Of a stretch of DNA of 64,000 bases, positions 1 through 7,840 are shown piece by piece. Each line of letters starts with the position of its first letter. Position 1 is the stretch's first letter. The position numbers and the translations under genes were made by a program. Below the pieces are notes generated by a model. That model ran no database searches, had not been told where the DNA came from, and saw only the letters and a program-made list of their open reading frames with translations. Source of the DNA: Leptolyngbya sp. Cla-17 (lineage in GTDB: Bacteria; Cyanobacteriota; Cyanobacteriia; Leptolyngbyales; Leptolyngbyaceae); assembly GCF_016807185.1 (NCBI RefSeq), contig NZ_JAEVYN010000002.1, positions 62,001 to 126,000 of the forward strand, written 5' to 3'.

Positions 1-754
1 TGCCATCCTGGGGTTCAGTCATAGTGATTTGAGCGACGGGAGTACCTGTAGCCGGACAGCGCTCCAACACCGTTACTTGAAGTTGCTTTGCAATTAAGTC
101 ACGACGAGCATCAACAATCTTGATACTCTGAGACGCTTCTTCATAAGTATAAACACCAGCTTCGATATCGCGGGTGCAGCGTTCTTCGGTCCCAATTCTA
201 ATTTTGGCAACATTGGGAATACCGCAACCAATAGGGCGTAGCCGTAGGGTATTTCGCATGACTCTATCGGCTGAAGGAACTGCCACTGCCACTGCCGGTG
301 CACTCAGCCCATCGATCGCCACGGTATAGCGTCCCAATGACCTATTACGCGACAATACCAGCAATTTATATGTGCCTGGTCGAACAATTTGATACTTAAA
401 GAAGCTAGGGTTCTCGCTGTAGCTGACCTGCCGTCCCGTCGGGTCTATTAGAGCGATCGCAGGGCGCAGGGCACTACCATCCTCTGCTGTCACCGCCACT
501 TCAAGACTGTCTCCACGTTGGGCTGTAAACGTATATTCGTCACCTCGTGCAGTTTGAATCGCTGTTCCTGGTCGGGTCAAATTTTTGAATTGATAGACAC
601 GAGATGCAGCCCGAATAAACCCATTGACGGTTTGCCCATCAGTAATCGGAACACTTTCTGCCAGACTTGCGATCGTCCCGACCATTATTACTGCGACAGC
701 ACTGGTCACTGCAAGCTTGCTAAGCATCTGACGAATTATCATAAGCATTCCCAT
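1..754 (-). CDS. Secreted protein with PPC-like beta-sandwich, C-terminus cut by window edge
   Basis: Open from an ATG at 754 to the window edge (about 251 codons), so the C-terminus is missing. The first 30 or so residues form a hydrophobic signal-like segment (LAVTSAVAVIMVGTIASLAE). Residues about 50-130 look like a bacterial pre-peptidase C-terminal (PPC) fold: YTFTAQRGDSLEV, then IALIDPTGR, then VRPGTYKLLVLSR and GRYTVAIDG. ATGs at 748 and 742 are alternative starts and none has a strong ribosome-binding site. It lies downstream of, and co-directional with, the exopolysaccharide genes, but a hairpin at 819-843 separates them. Exported location is inferred; function is unknown. Confidence 0.6.
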   Translation of the reverse strand, partial: MGMLMIIRQMLSKLAVTSAVAVIMVGTIASLAESVPITDGQTVNGFIRAASRVYQFKNLTRPGTAIQTARGDEYTFTAQRGDSLEVAVTAEDGSALRPAIALIDPTGRQVSYSENPSFFKYQIVRPGTYKLLVLSRNRSLGRYTVAIDGLSAPAVAVAVPSADRVMRNTLRLRPIGCGIPNVAKIRIGTEERCTRDIEAGVYTYEEASQSIKIVDARRDLIAKQLQVTVLERCPATGTPVAQITMTEPQDG

Positions 755-818
755 ATTTAAGGTGAAATGAAAGAACTAACCTGCTGATCAAACATTAAGG
801 ATTAGTTCTTAAGACTGT

Positions 819-843
819 AGAAGAACAGTATCACTGTTCTTCT
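819..843 (-). terminator. Hairpin downstream of the sugar transferase
   Basis: A perfect 11-bp inverted repeat (AGAAGAACAGT, loop ATC, ACTGTTCTTCT) lies about 110 nt beyond the sugar-transferase stop. The T-run is modest in either direction, so it may be a terminator or a processing hairpin. Confidence 0.5.
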
Positions 844-952
844 TTCCTCTGTTCCTCAATTTTCAGTGTCACATTATTAAACCAACAACATCCCTGAGAC
901 GGATGCATAACCGCTAATCAGCACAGTGCCATTGTCCTTAGAAAAACACTGG

Positions 953-1657
953 TCAGTAAGCGCCATTGTCTTTAGGAAAGATCACAACCCCCACTGTTTT
1001 CACAATGATCCAAAGATCCATTAAGAAGTGACGAGAATTGGCGTAGTACAAATCAATTTGGACGCGGCGAGGATAGGGAATATTATTGCGTCCAGACACT
1101 TGCCATAGCCCAGTAGCACCAGGGCGAATGGTCAGCACACGGTCAATAGACTCGCCATAACTAGATAGCTCTTCAACGACCAATGGACGAGGACCTACCA
1201 CACTCATATCCCCCTTCAGGACGTTCCAAAACTGAGGGAACTCGTCCATGCTAGTAATTCTAAGAAACTTACCAATCCAAGTAATTCGAGGATCGTGCTT
1301 AAGCTTGAAGTTTTCCCGAAACTCTTGGCGCATACCGGGTGAGGTTTGCATCATTTCATGCAGTGCCTCATCGGCATTCTTAACCATTGTTCTAAACTTA
1401 TAGCAATTAAAATGCTGATAGTTCTTGCCAACCCGCTCTTGAACGTAAAAGACAGGACCTGGAGAACTGAGCGCAACCAGCAAAATGAGCAAAAGATATA
1501 GTGGGAAAAAAACGATTAGAAACGTTAACGAAAAACAAATATCAAAGATCCGCTTGGCAGTATCACCATTCAAGGAATCCCAGAAAAACGGTAGAACACC
1601 GCGTTTTAGAATCGCTCGCAGCGACCTGCGGGAAACGAGTTGACTTTCAGCAGTCAT
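953..1657 (-). CDS. Exopolysaccharide sugar transferase (polyprenyl-phosphate glycosyl-1-phosphate transferase)
   Basis: Bacterial sugar transferase family (WcaJ/PssY type), which moves a sugar-1-phosphate onto undecaprenyl phosphate to begin an exopolysaccharide repeat unit at the inner face of the cytoplasmic membrane. Visible: one hydrophobic segment near residues 37-62, then the catalytic domain with YKFRTM, ITSMDEFPQFWNVLKGD and VVGPRPL. I chose the ATG at 1657 because AAGGAGT sits just upstream; the frame runs on to 1690 without such a site. At 234 aa it is the short form with one membrane segment rather than the long form with an N-terminal multi-span domain. The GT4 gene lies 103 nt upstream on the same strand, so co-transcription is likely. 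Confidence 0.93.
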   Translation of the reverse strand: MTAESQLVSRRSLRAILKRGVLPFFWDSLNGDTAKRIFDICFSLTFLIVFFPLYLLLILLVALSSPGPVFYVQERVGKNYQHFNCYKFRTMVKNADEALHEMMQTSPGMRQEFRENFKLKHDPRITWIGKFLRITSMDEFPQFWNVLKGDMSVVGPRPLVVEELSSYGESIDRVLTIRPGATGLWQVSGRNNIPYPRRVQIDLYYANSRHFLMDLWIIVKTVGVVIFPKDNGAY

Positions 1658-1760
1658 TTTACTCCTTACATATCCACACCACACACACAACCTGATTGTA
1701 AAGCCACTGACCTCTTATTACGCTCTGTTTTGCTGCAATTCAGTACATTTTTTGTTCAAC

Positions 1761-2960
1761 TCAGGATCTTTTGGTTGCTGGGTGCTCAGATTGTGTCTGG
1801 AAATCCTGGTAACAGTGCTCGATAAAGCTGAGGTACTGCTGCTGAAACCGTTCTGTGCTGAAGGAGAGGGCATGAGTGCGCATCACTTCTGGGTTGAAGC
1901 GATCGCGGTATTCCTCAAAGGTCTGAACTGCTGCCATCAGATCTGCTTCCGTTTGAGTGGGAAAGAGAACGCCAGTTCCCTTCTCAGGATGGTGCCGGAT
2001 ATCTCGCACTGTTTCTAAGGTCCCCCCCAGACCCAGTGCAATCACAGGAGTCCCGCAAGCTTGGGCTTCAACAGGGGCAATGCCAAAATCTTCGTGGGCG
2101 GCATAGACAAAGGCAGTGGCTTCTGCCATATAGCGATCGACGACTTCATTGGGCTGCCAACCGAGAATTTTGACGTTGGGTTTTGCTAATTGACGCAGAG
2201 ACTCTAACTCGGTTCCATCCCCAATCACCACGAGTGATCGCCCTAGCTGGTTAAACGCTTTGACAATCAACGAGATTTTTTTGTAGCTGACTAATCGCGA
2301 CACTGTTAAGTAAAAATCTTGCTTTTGCGATTGAAATTGGAAGCGATCGGTGTTGACAGGTGGATAAATGACTTCCGCCGAACGGCGATAGCAACGCCAG
2401 ATCCGACGTGCTGTAGTACGAGAATTTGCAATAAAATGATCGACTCGATTTGCCGAAACTACATCCCACTGACGCAGCCGATGGAGTAGATAGCGCGTGA
2501 GCGCACCCGGTATACCGCGCCCTAACTGGCTACTGTGCAGGTAGTCAATGGTTAAATCCCAGGCATAGCGCATGGGCGCATGGCAATAGCACACATGCAT
2601 TTGGTGAGCACCCGTTAACACCCCTTTGGCAACGGCATGGGAGGAAGACAGAATGATGTCGTATTGACGGACATCTAACTGCTCAATCGCCAAAGGTAGC
2701 AAAGGCAAATATTTCTGCACGCCGTTTCGCGCTAATGGAAAATTTTGCAGAAACGTCGTGCCAATTGATCGCCCAAATAGGTAACTATCGGGATTTGTTG
2801 ATTCAAAATCAATCAGCGCGTAAAGATCGGCATCCAGCGATCGCAAAATTTCCTGAACAACTAACTCCGAGCCACCTGTGGCTTTTGGTGTGAGCCATTC
2901 ATGGATCAGCGCAACCTTCAAATTTGCTAAAGCGGCAGGATTGTCCAACACAGTACTCAA
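1761..2960 (-). CDS. Glycosyltransferase family 4
   Basis: GT-B fold retaining glycosyltransferase, 399 aa. The acceptor-side domain begins ALIHEWLTPKATGGSELVV (residues about 16-35). The C-terminal donor domain shows TVSRLVSYKKI and the E-x7-E signature in AAHEDFGIAPVEAQACGTPVIAL. It probably adds a sugar to a lipid-linked intermediate begun by the downstream sugar transferase; donor and acceptor are unknown. The start is uncertain: the listed codon is TTG (LSTVLDN read as MSTVLDN), with GTG and TTG codons a few positions inside and no clear ribosome-binding site. Confidence 0.9.
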   Translation of the reverse strand: MSTVLDNPAALANLKVALIHEWLTPKATGGSELVVQEILRSLDADLYALIDFESTNPDSYLFGRSIGTTFLQNFPLARNGVQKYLPLLPLAIEQLDVRQYDIILSSSHAVAKGVLTGAHQMHVCYCHAPMRYAWDLTIDYLHSSQLGRGIPGALTRYLLHRLRQWDVVSANRVDHFIANSRTTARRIWRCYRRSAEVIYPPVNTDRFQFQSQKQDFYLTVSRLVSYKKISLIVKAFNQLGRSLVVIGDGTELESLRQLAKPNVKILGWQPNEVVDRYMAEATAFVYAAHEDFGIAPVEAQACGTPVIALGLGGTLETVRDIRHHPEKGTGVLFPTQTEADLMAAVQTFEEYRDRFNPEVMRTHALSFSTERFQQQYLSFIEHCYQDFQTQSEHPATKRS

Positions 2961-3130
2961 TAGCCAACGATTTCTACATACCCAGGCATCTCACAGCCAG
3001 TTTTTAGGACAGCAATATCGGCGAAACAAATGCTGAATCCTAAAAGTGTGACGCAACGCCAAGCATGATAGCGCTTTGATAGTAGGCGATCGCATGACGA
3101 TAGTCGGCTTTGAAAGTGGCACTTAAAGAA

Positions 3131-3157
3131 AAAAGACCAAACTTCCGCTGGTCTTTT
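3131..3157 (-). terminator. Terminator of rqcH
   Basis: Perfect 9-bp stem (AAAAGACCA / TGGTCTTTT) with a 9-nt loop. Read on the minus strand it is followed by TTTTTTCTTT, about 135 nt after the rqcH stop. Nothing else was recognised in the 2961-3290 gap. Confidence 0.75.
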
Positions 3158-3290
3158 AATCATATCTACGTTGTTCTTTTCAATGAAGGAAACTGCTCCG
3201 CGTTCCCAAACTTGCAGCAGGCTTTCAAAGATTATTAATCCCTCATAAGGAGGATTGTAACAACAAACACAAACTTTTTTTAACAAAAAA

Positions 3291-5075
3291 TCACAAATGC
3301 GGATCTCTTGACAATTCCTTTGGGCTTTGCGCAACAACTGCTGAAAGCTGCTTTAAAATTCGCTGTGGTTGTCCCCACAAAACGCGCTCGTGTTTGTAAA
3401 CCGTCATTCCTGGCTTTGCCCCTTTCGGTTTATAAACATGCTTTGGCTCGGTGTAAATCACCGGCACCTGCTCACTGTGACGAGCACGGCTATAGTATGA
3501 TGCCAAGTCTGCGGCTAACTCCAAGTCTTTTGTTTCTGGGCTATCTCCTGGATTTAGCCTTAGCAACACATGACTGCCCGGAATTTCTTGAGTGTGAAAC
3601 CAAAGGTCATAGTCGCTAGCAGTGCGAAAAGTGAGGATATCGTTTTGGCGGTTATTGCGACCTACCAAAATCTCTAAGCCGCCGGACGTGATGTAGCGAT
3701 AAGGCTGACTAGCAGACGCATCGTGGTTTGAAATAGCGGCTTGATGGGCTGGACTGGGCACATATCCTTGTTGAATTAACTCTTCGCGAATTTCTTTTAA
3801 GGCGCTCAAGTCTTCCTGAGATTCATAGTGAGATAGCTCAATCAACGCAGCTTCTACTTGTTCTAAGTAGTGCAGTTCTGTGTTGACAATGGTTAGCAAG
3901 GGGTCGATCGCGTTGCGGGCCCGTTTCAGTTTTTGATGTTGCTTATACAACGCCTGAGCATTTTGAACCGCATTCCGTTCAGGATTGAGCGTAATGGTAA
4001 CGAGCTTCTCTGTCACAAAGTCGGGCAAAGTCATCGCTTTCATACCGGGCTGCCAGTCATAGGAATGCGCCATGAGTAAATCTGCCTGCTCTCGTTGGCG
4101 ATCAGCGCCATCAGACTGATCAAGCCGAGTTTGAAAGGTCTCCGCTTTTACCCGAAGCTTCGCTAGCAAATGACCCAGTTTTTGGGTGAGTTGATGGCGT
4201 AACTGGACAAATTCTTGCTGATTGATTTGGTCACTGTAATAGCGATCGATGAGTTTCTGAAGGCTATTCGCCTCGCGGGTTACTCCCCAACCCAACACGG
4301 TATAGCCTGCCTCCGTCCAGCCTGGTTGAAACTGTTGTTTTTCCAGCATGATCAGCCAGGTTTGCCACTGCTGAAACAACCGTTGCCAGTTATCAGCAGT
4401 CAGATCAGCAGTAGATTGCTCTGGATTCAACCCAGCAGTTTGGATCAAGCTGATGACCAGTGAAGAACTGAGCCCACGATAGTTCTTTAGCAAAGTCCGT
4501 TTAAGCCCGCCCGGCACCAGACTAATCCGCTCGTGCCAGCGCTCAAACGATTCGCTTAGGGTTGGCATTGCTTCAGTCAGAATGGGTGGCACTTCGTAGG
4601 CTTGCCCAGTTTGAATGGGGCGAACACTAGATTGCTGGGCACTAACCTGGTGAGCCGCCGTCACAATCTGGTTTTCTCCAGTTGCCAAAATGACATTGCT
4701 ATATTTACCCATCACTTCTACGTAGAGATGCCACAGAGCCGGATCTCCGGGACGACGGGCAAACTGCAAATCGAGAACGCGTTCCCAGGGGGCGATCGCA
4801 TCAATTGCCACGAGCGCCAAATTGCCGATTTGATGACGTAACTGCTGGCTAAAGGTAAACGTATCGGGAACGCGAGGCGGCGGATCGCTCAAACAAAGCC
4901 GAGCGGCTTGAGGATGCCAGGAAACCATTAGCCAGCGGCGTGCGTCTAAGGTACGAAGCCCTAAAAATAAGGTGTGGCGATCGCGTTGATAAATTTGCTC
5001 AACACGGGCAGGAAGCCAGTCTGCTCGGAGTTCAGAACAAATCGCGGTTAGGGTAGTAAAGTCAACAGGTTGCAC
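3291..5075 (-). CDS. rqcH: Ribosome-associated quality control protein RqcH (NFACT/FbpA family)
   Basis: The 594-aa length and architecture match bacterial Rqc2 homologues. An N-terminal NFACT-N region starts at residue 1 (PVDFTTLTAICSEL), includes YVEVMGKYSNVILA near 120, and leads through a helical/coiled-coil middle (about 270-430) to a C-terminal NFACT-R domain (GGLEILVGRNNRQND, then DLWFHTQEIPGSHVLLRL). RqcH binds peptidyl-tRNA-obstructed 50S subunits and recruits tRNA-Ala to add C-terminal alanine tails that mark stalled chains for degradation. The start codon is GTG. Older annotations call this family fibronectin-binding protein. It is divergent from remA. Confidence 0.9.
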   Translation of the reverse strand: MQPVDFTTLTAICSELRADWLPARVEQIYQRDRHTLFLGLRTLDARRWLMVSWHPQAARLCLSDPPPRVPDTFTFSQQLRHQIGNLALVAIDAIAPWERVLDLQFARRPGDPALWHLYVEVMGKYSNVILATGENQIVTAAHQVSAQQSSVRPIQTGQAYEVPPILTEAMPTLSESFERWHERISLVPGGLKRTLLKNYRGLSSSLVISLIQTAGLNPEQSTADLTADNWQRLFQQWQTWLIMLEKQQFQPGWTEAGYTVLGWGVTREANSLQKLIDRYYSDQINQQEFVQLRHQLTQKLGHLLAKLRVKAETFQTRLDQSDGADRQREQADLLMAHSYDWQPGMKAMTLPDFVTEKLVTITLNPERNAVQNAQALYKQHQKLKRARNAIDPLLTIVNTELHYLEQVEAALIELSHYESQEDLSALKEIREELIQQGYVPSPAHQAAISNHDASASQPYRYITSGGLEILVGRNNRQNDILTFRTASDYDLWFHTQEIPGSHVLLRLNPGDSPETKDLELAADLASYYSRARHSEQVPVIYTEPKHVYKPKGAKPGMTVYKHERVLWGQPQRILKQLSAVVAQSPKELSRDPHL

Positions 5076-5166
5076 AGCTATTTATTGCCTTCAGGCTCAA
5101 ATTTTCTCAGTCCGATCAAACATTTAGACGTTTCATGCTTTTCATCCCACTTCCTATTCAGCCAAT

Positions 5167-5430
5167 ATGGATATCAAATTAATCAACATTGGCTTTGGTA
5201 ATATCGTGTCGGCAAACCGGGTCATTGCCATTGTTAGCCCAGAGTCTGCACCCATTAAACGCATTATTACGGATGCCAGAGAGACCCAGCACTTAATTGA
5301 TGCGACCTATGGTCGTCGAACTCGTGCTGTGATTATCACCGATTCTGGTCATGTGATTCTCTCGTCTATTCAACCCGAAACGGTTGCAAATCGATTTGTG
5401 GTCAGCAAAGATGGATCCGGAGAAGACTAA
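5167..5430 (+). CDS. remA: RemA-like regulator (DUF370 family)
   Basis: 87 aa with the family's sequence from the first residue (MDIKLINIGFGNIVSANRVI) and SAPIKRIITDARE. In Bacillus, RemA is a DNA-binding regulator of matrix genes; in cyanobacteria the gene is typically beside gmk, as here, and its role is less clear. About 230 nt separate it from gmk, so co-transcription is plausible but unproven. Confidence 0.9.
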   Translation: MDIKLINIGFGNIVSANRVIAIVSPESAPIKRIITDARETQHLIDATYGRRTRAVIITDSGHVILSSIQPETVANRFVVSKDGSGED

Positions 5431-5657
5431 CCACCCACCTAATTAATTCTAGTCTGCTTGAAAGGCTGACAAAGAGAATGGAGAAGACTGAGAAAGACTG
5501 AATTGTTAAACTTAAAGTTTTCTGCTTACTTTATTCTTAGGTAACTCCAATTCTATTTGTAAGTTTTAGTTCCTCCTGCGAGAAGTTGTTCTTTTCAGGT
5601 GTATGTTGGAGTATTAAGAGATCTTAAGTGAGTGATCTCAAGCGAGAGGAAACGCAG

Positions 5658-6221
5658 ATGGGCATGGGCAAATTAATTGTCTTAACTGGACCAAGTGGGG
5701 TAGGTAAGGGAACCCTACTGCGATCGCTCATGGAGCGCCACCCTGAGCTATATCTTTCCATTTCGGCGACAACGCGATCGCCGAGGCTCGGTGAAGTGGA
5801 AGGCAAGGACTATTACTTTCTTAGCCGCAGCGCTTTTGAACGCATGATTGCCAATGGCGAATTTCTAGAGTGGGCAGAATTTGCTGGCAATCTCTATGGC
5901 ACTCCTCGAACTGCCGTAGAAGAGCAAATCCGCCGGGGGCAATGGGTGATTGTAGAAATTGAGTTAGAAGGTGCTCGTTTGATTCGCAAAGCGTTTCCCG
6001 AAGCGCTGAGAATCTTTATTTTGCCGCCTTCCTTGGTTGAGTTGGAATATCGCATTCGTAGCCGAGGAACTGAAACAGAAGACGCGATCGCGCGGCGTTT
6101 GCATCGGGCAGAAGTAGAGATCAACGCAGCCACCGAATTTGATATTCAGATCATCAATGATGATTTTGAAAAAGCATTGGATCGGATTGAAACCGTCTTG
6201 TTTGCCACTGCCATGTGCTAG
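5658..6221 (+). CDS. gmk: Guanylate kinase
   Basis: Phosphorylates GMP to GDP with ATP in the cytoplasm. The P-loop GPSGVGKGTLL is at residues about 10-20, followed by the GMP-binding region SATTRSPRLGEVEGKDYYF and EWAEFAGNLYGTP. I use the ATG at 5658 because GAGAGG lies 8 nt upstream; an in-frame GTG at 5628 would add ten residues. Length (187 aa) is normal. The IS630 element begins about 110 nt after the stop, so the insertion leaves the gene intact. Confidence 0.95.
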   Translation: MGMGKLIVLTGPSGVGKGTLLRSLMERHPELYLSISATTRSPRLGEVEGKDYYFLSRSAFERMIANGEFLEWAEFAGNLYGTPRTAVEEQIRRGQWVIVEIELEGARLIRKAFPEALRIFILPPSLVELEYRIRSRGTETEDAIARRLHRAEVEINAATEFDIQIINDDFEKALDRIETVLFATAMC

Positions 6222-6395
6222 GGCGATCGCCTGCTTACCTATTTGCTATACAGGCAACCTGATTACCCGCTGGGAAGGTTTTGGTTGCCTAGCTTACTAT
6301 GCCTATGCGATCTACCTCTTTCCAGATTCTATTATAGCGCTACAAATCAGTGCTAGGACATATCATAGGGATGAGAGTGCATAGAGAAATTGCCC

Positions 6396-6788
6396 ATGCC
6401 AGGACCCTACAGCGATGACCTTCGCCAAAAAGCGATCGCGGCAGTTGAGCGCGGAGAAGGCAAAAGTCATGTGAGTCAGATGTTCAACATCAGTCGTAAC
6501 ACCCTCGACCTGTGGCTGAAGCGAAAAGAGCAAACAGGAGAGTGCCGAGCGATTACTCACTATCAGCAGGGATGTAGACATAAAATCACAGATTGGCAAC
6601 GGTTTCGTGAGTTTGTCCGAGAGCATGGCGGCAAGAGCCAAGGGGAAATGGCGAAGTTGTGGGGAGACGGGGTGAGTCAGCAAAACATCAGTGATGCGTT
6701 AGGTAAACTTGGATTAAGTCGAAAAAAAAGACCTACGGCTATCAAGAACGCGATGACCTCAAGCGTCAAGAGTTTGAGGAACGCTTGA
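6396..6788 (+). CDS. IS630 transposase, N-terminal helix-turn-helix part
   Basis: Residues 5-60 (YSDDLRQKAIAAVERGEG, then FNISRNTLDLWLKRK) are the IS630 helix-turn-helix that binds the element's ends. The frame closes soon after LGLSRKKRP, where the family continues into a KKKTYGY segment found in the -1 frame. Eight adenines at 6722-6729 (CGA AAA AAA AGA) form an A-AAA-AAA slippery heptamer, so a fused product by -1 frameshifting is expected. Confidence 0.85.
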   Translation: MPGPYSDDLRQKAIAAVERGEGKSHVSQMFNISRNTLDLWLKRKEQTGECRAITHYQQGCRHKITDWQRFREFVREHGGKSQGEMAKLWGDGVSQQNISDALGKLGLSRKKRPTAIKNAMTSSVKSLRNA

Positions 6789-7279
6789 AGACAAAACCAA
6801 CGGCTCAGGTGGTGTACGTTGATGAAGCAGGCATTGATAACCGAGAGGACTATGCCTACGGCTACTGCAAGGTTGGGCAACGCTTCCACGCGCTCAAATC
6901 GGGTAAACGAACTGAGCGCGTCAGTTGGATTGCCGCACTCTGTCAAGGAAAGCTGATTGCTCCACTAACCTTTGAAGGTTCGTGCAACCGAGACTTATTC
7001 GAAATCTGGTTAGAGCAATGTCTGCTACCTCAATTGCAACCCGGTGATGTCATTGTGATTGACAATGCCAGTTTTCATCGCTCTCAATACATCACTGAAC
7101 TGGTGGCTGAAGCAGGATGTGAGATCTGGTATCTGCCGACCTATTCTCCTGACTTGAACAAGATTGAGCGTTGGTGGTTTGTGCTCAAAAACTGGATGCG
7201 GCAACGGTGGGATGAATTTGACAACTTTCGGGATTGTGTCGATGCCGCGTTTAAGAACTGTCCTAACGTACTTTCGTAG
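6728..7279 (+). CDS. IS630 transposase, catalytic DDE part (-1 frame)
   Basis: The catalytic triad is visible: VVYVDEAGIDN (first Asp), VIVIDNASFH (second Asp) and YSPDLNKIERWW (Glu). The frame begins at the poly-A run and contains the conserved KKKTYGYQERDD linker that joins the two halves. It has no start of its own until an ATG at 6785, which lies inside the domain, so the active enzyme is probably the frameshift fusion. All three catalytic residues are present and no stop interrupts the frame, so the copy may be functional. Confidence 0.85.
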   Translation, partial: KTYGYQERDDLKRQEFEERLKTKPTAQVVYVDEAGIDNREDYAYGYCKVGQRFHALKSGKRTERVSWIAALCQGKLIAPLTFEGSCNRDLFEIWLEQCLLPQLQPGDVIVIDNASFHRSQYITELVAEAGCEIWYLPTYSPDLNKIERWWFVLKNWMRQRWDEFDNFRDCVDAAFKNCPNVLS

Positions 7280-7286
7280 TGCTATA

Positions 7287-7485
7287 ACCCTCTTGAATCA
7301 CTTTCAGAAAAGCAAATTTAGTCAAAAATGCTGAAGCTTCTATACGGCTTGAGTCTTAGCATATGTAGCTTATTTCCGATATTTCAAAACATTTGACAAT
7401 GAAGCGTATATACCAGACAGCAGTCGGTGAAAGACGTTCAGCGTTTTGCCTGGATTTTACTTTAACTAGAGTGACATATGAGGGA
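7287..7485 (+). mobile_element. 199-bp MITE, copy A
   Basis: Non-coding, TA-flanked, with 26-bp imperfect terminal repeats (left CCCTCTTGAATCACTTT; right, reversed, CCCTCATATGTCACTCT). It is about 97% identical (6 differences by eye) to the reverse complement of 55319-55517. Its left edge touches the end of the IS630 element. The ends do not resemble those of any IS in this window, so the mobilising transposase lies elsewhere. Confidence 0.88.
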
Positions 7486-7609
7486 TAAACACCCTGGTTT
7501 GCCAATTTTCAGCAATACACTCGTGTTTTCCATCTTACCCATGACACTGGTGACAATCGCGGTTGTCACAACACGAGAACTACAGCAGCGACGATCGCGG
7601 AGAATTTGA
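7478..7609 (+). CDS. Small single-span membrane protein candidate, 43 aa
   Basis: Reads MRDKHPGLPIF, then a hydrophobic stretch (NTLVFSILPMTLVTIAVVTT, about 13-32), then a basic tail (RELQQRRSRR): the look of a small thylakoid or plasma-membrane subunit. I do not recognise the family. The ATG and next codons lie in the last 8 bp of the MITE, so the original 5' end was replaced or displaced. The stop is followed 10 nt later by a strong palindromic terminator, which supports a real gene on this strand, convergent with psaJ. Confidence 0.45.
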   Translation: MRDKHPGLPIFSNTLVFSILPMTLVTIAVVTTRELQQRRSRRI

Positions 7610-7619
7610 TGCCGCAAAC

Positions 7620-7661
7620 AAGAAAGGGGGCGATCGCAGTACTGCGATCGCCCCCTTTCTT
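7620..7661. terminator. Perfect 42-bp palindrome between the small ORF and psaJ
   Basis: Two 21-nt arms, perfectly complementary with no loop, running from AAGAAAGGGGGCGATCGC to its complement and containing a HIP1 octamer in each arm. It lies 14 nt after the psaJ stop and 10 nt after the stop of the convergent small ORF. It has short T-rich tails on both sides, so it probably ends transcription from both directions. Confidence 0.8.
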
Positions 7662-7675
7662 AGCTAGTCCCTGCT

Positions 7676-7804
7676 TTAAGGCATGGGATGAAACAGCAAA
7701 TCAGGGAAGAAACGATTGAACTCAATCAAAATGCCAGCGGTGATAACCATCCAAACGGTGGCAATCACAGGAGCAGTAGACAGATACTTCAAAAAATATT
7801 TCAT
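7676..7804 (-). CDS. psaJ: Photosystem I subunit IX (PsaJ)
   Basis: 42 aa: MKYFLKYLSTAPVIATVW, one membrane span, then FNRFFPDLLFHPMP, the canonical PsaJ ending. It is a thylakoid subunit that packs beside PsaF and binds chlorophyll and carotenoid. AGGAG sits about 8 nt before the ATG. It follows psaF by 36 nt, the usual psaFJ operon. Confidence 0.97.
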   Translation of the reverse strand: MKYFLKYLSTAPVIATVWMVITAGILIEFNRFFPDLLFHPMP

Positions 7805-7840
7805 GAAGGATTCTCCTAAGAATAAATTAGGGTAGGGGCT

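Larger units (their letters stand above)
6335..7284 (+). mobile_element. IS630-family insertion sequence (copy 1)
   Basis: About 950 bp with 27-bp imperfect terminal inverted repeats (6333-6359 and 7260-7286, roughly 19 of 27 matching; both begin TATAGC and end TAGGAC). TA dinucleotides at both edges fit the IS630/Tc1-mariner target duplication, ambiguous by 2 bp because the ends read TATA. It carries a two-frame transposase and abuts the MITE that starts at 7287. Confidence 0.9.

Noticed and set aside
2957..3337. 126-codon minus-strand frame between the GT4 and rqcH genes
   Set aside because: It overlaps the rqcH end, contains the rqcH terminator hairpin, and is Cys/Arg-rich without any motif.
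6335..7284. IS630 copy 1 as the source of the transposase that moves the MITE
   Set aside because: The IS ends read TATAGC...TAGGAC while the MITE ends read TCCCTC...TCACT; a transposase would not be expected to recognise both.
7287..7485. MITE copies as ends of one large composite transposon spanning 7-55 kb
   Set aside because: The 48 kb between them is mostly conserved housekeeping genes, and each copy has its own TA flanks, so independent insertions are simpler.
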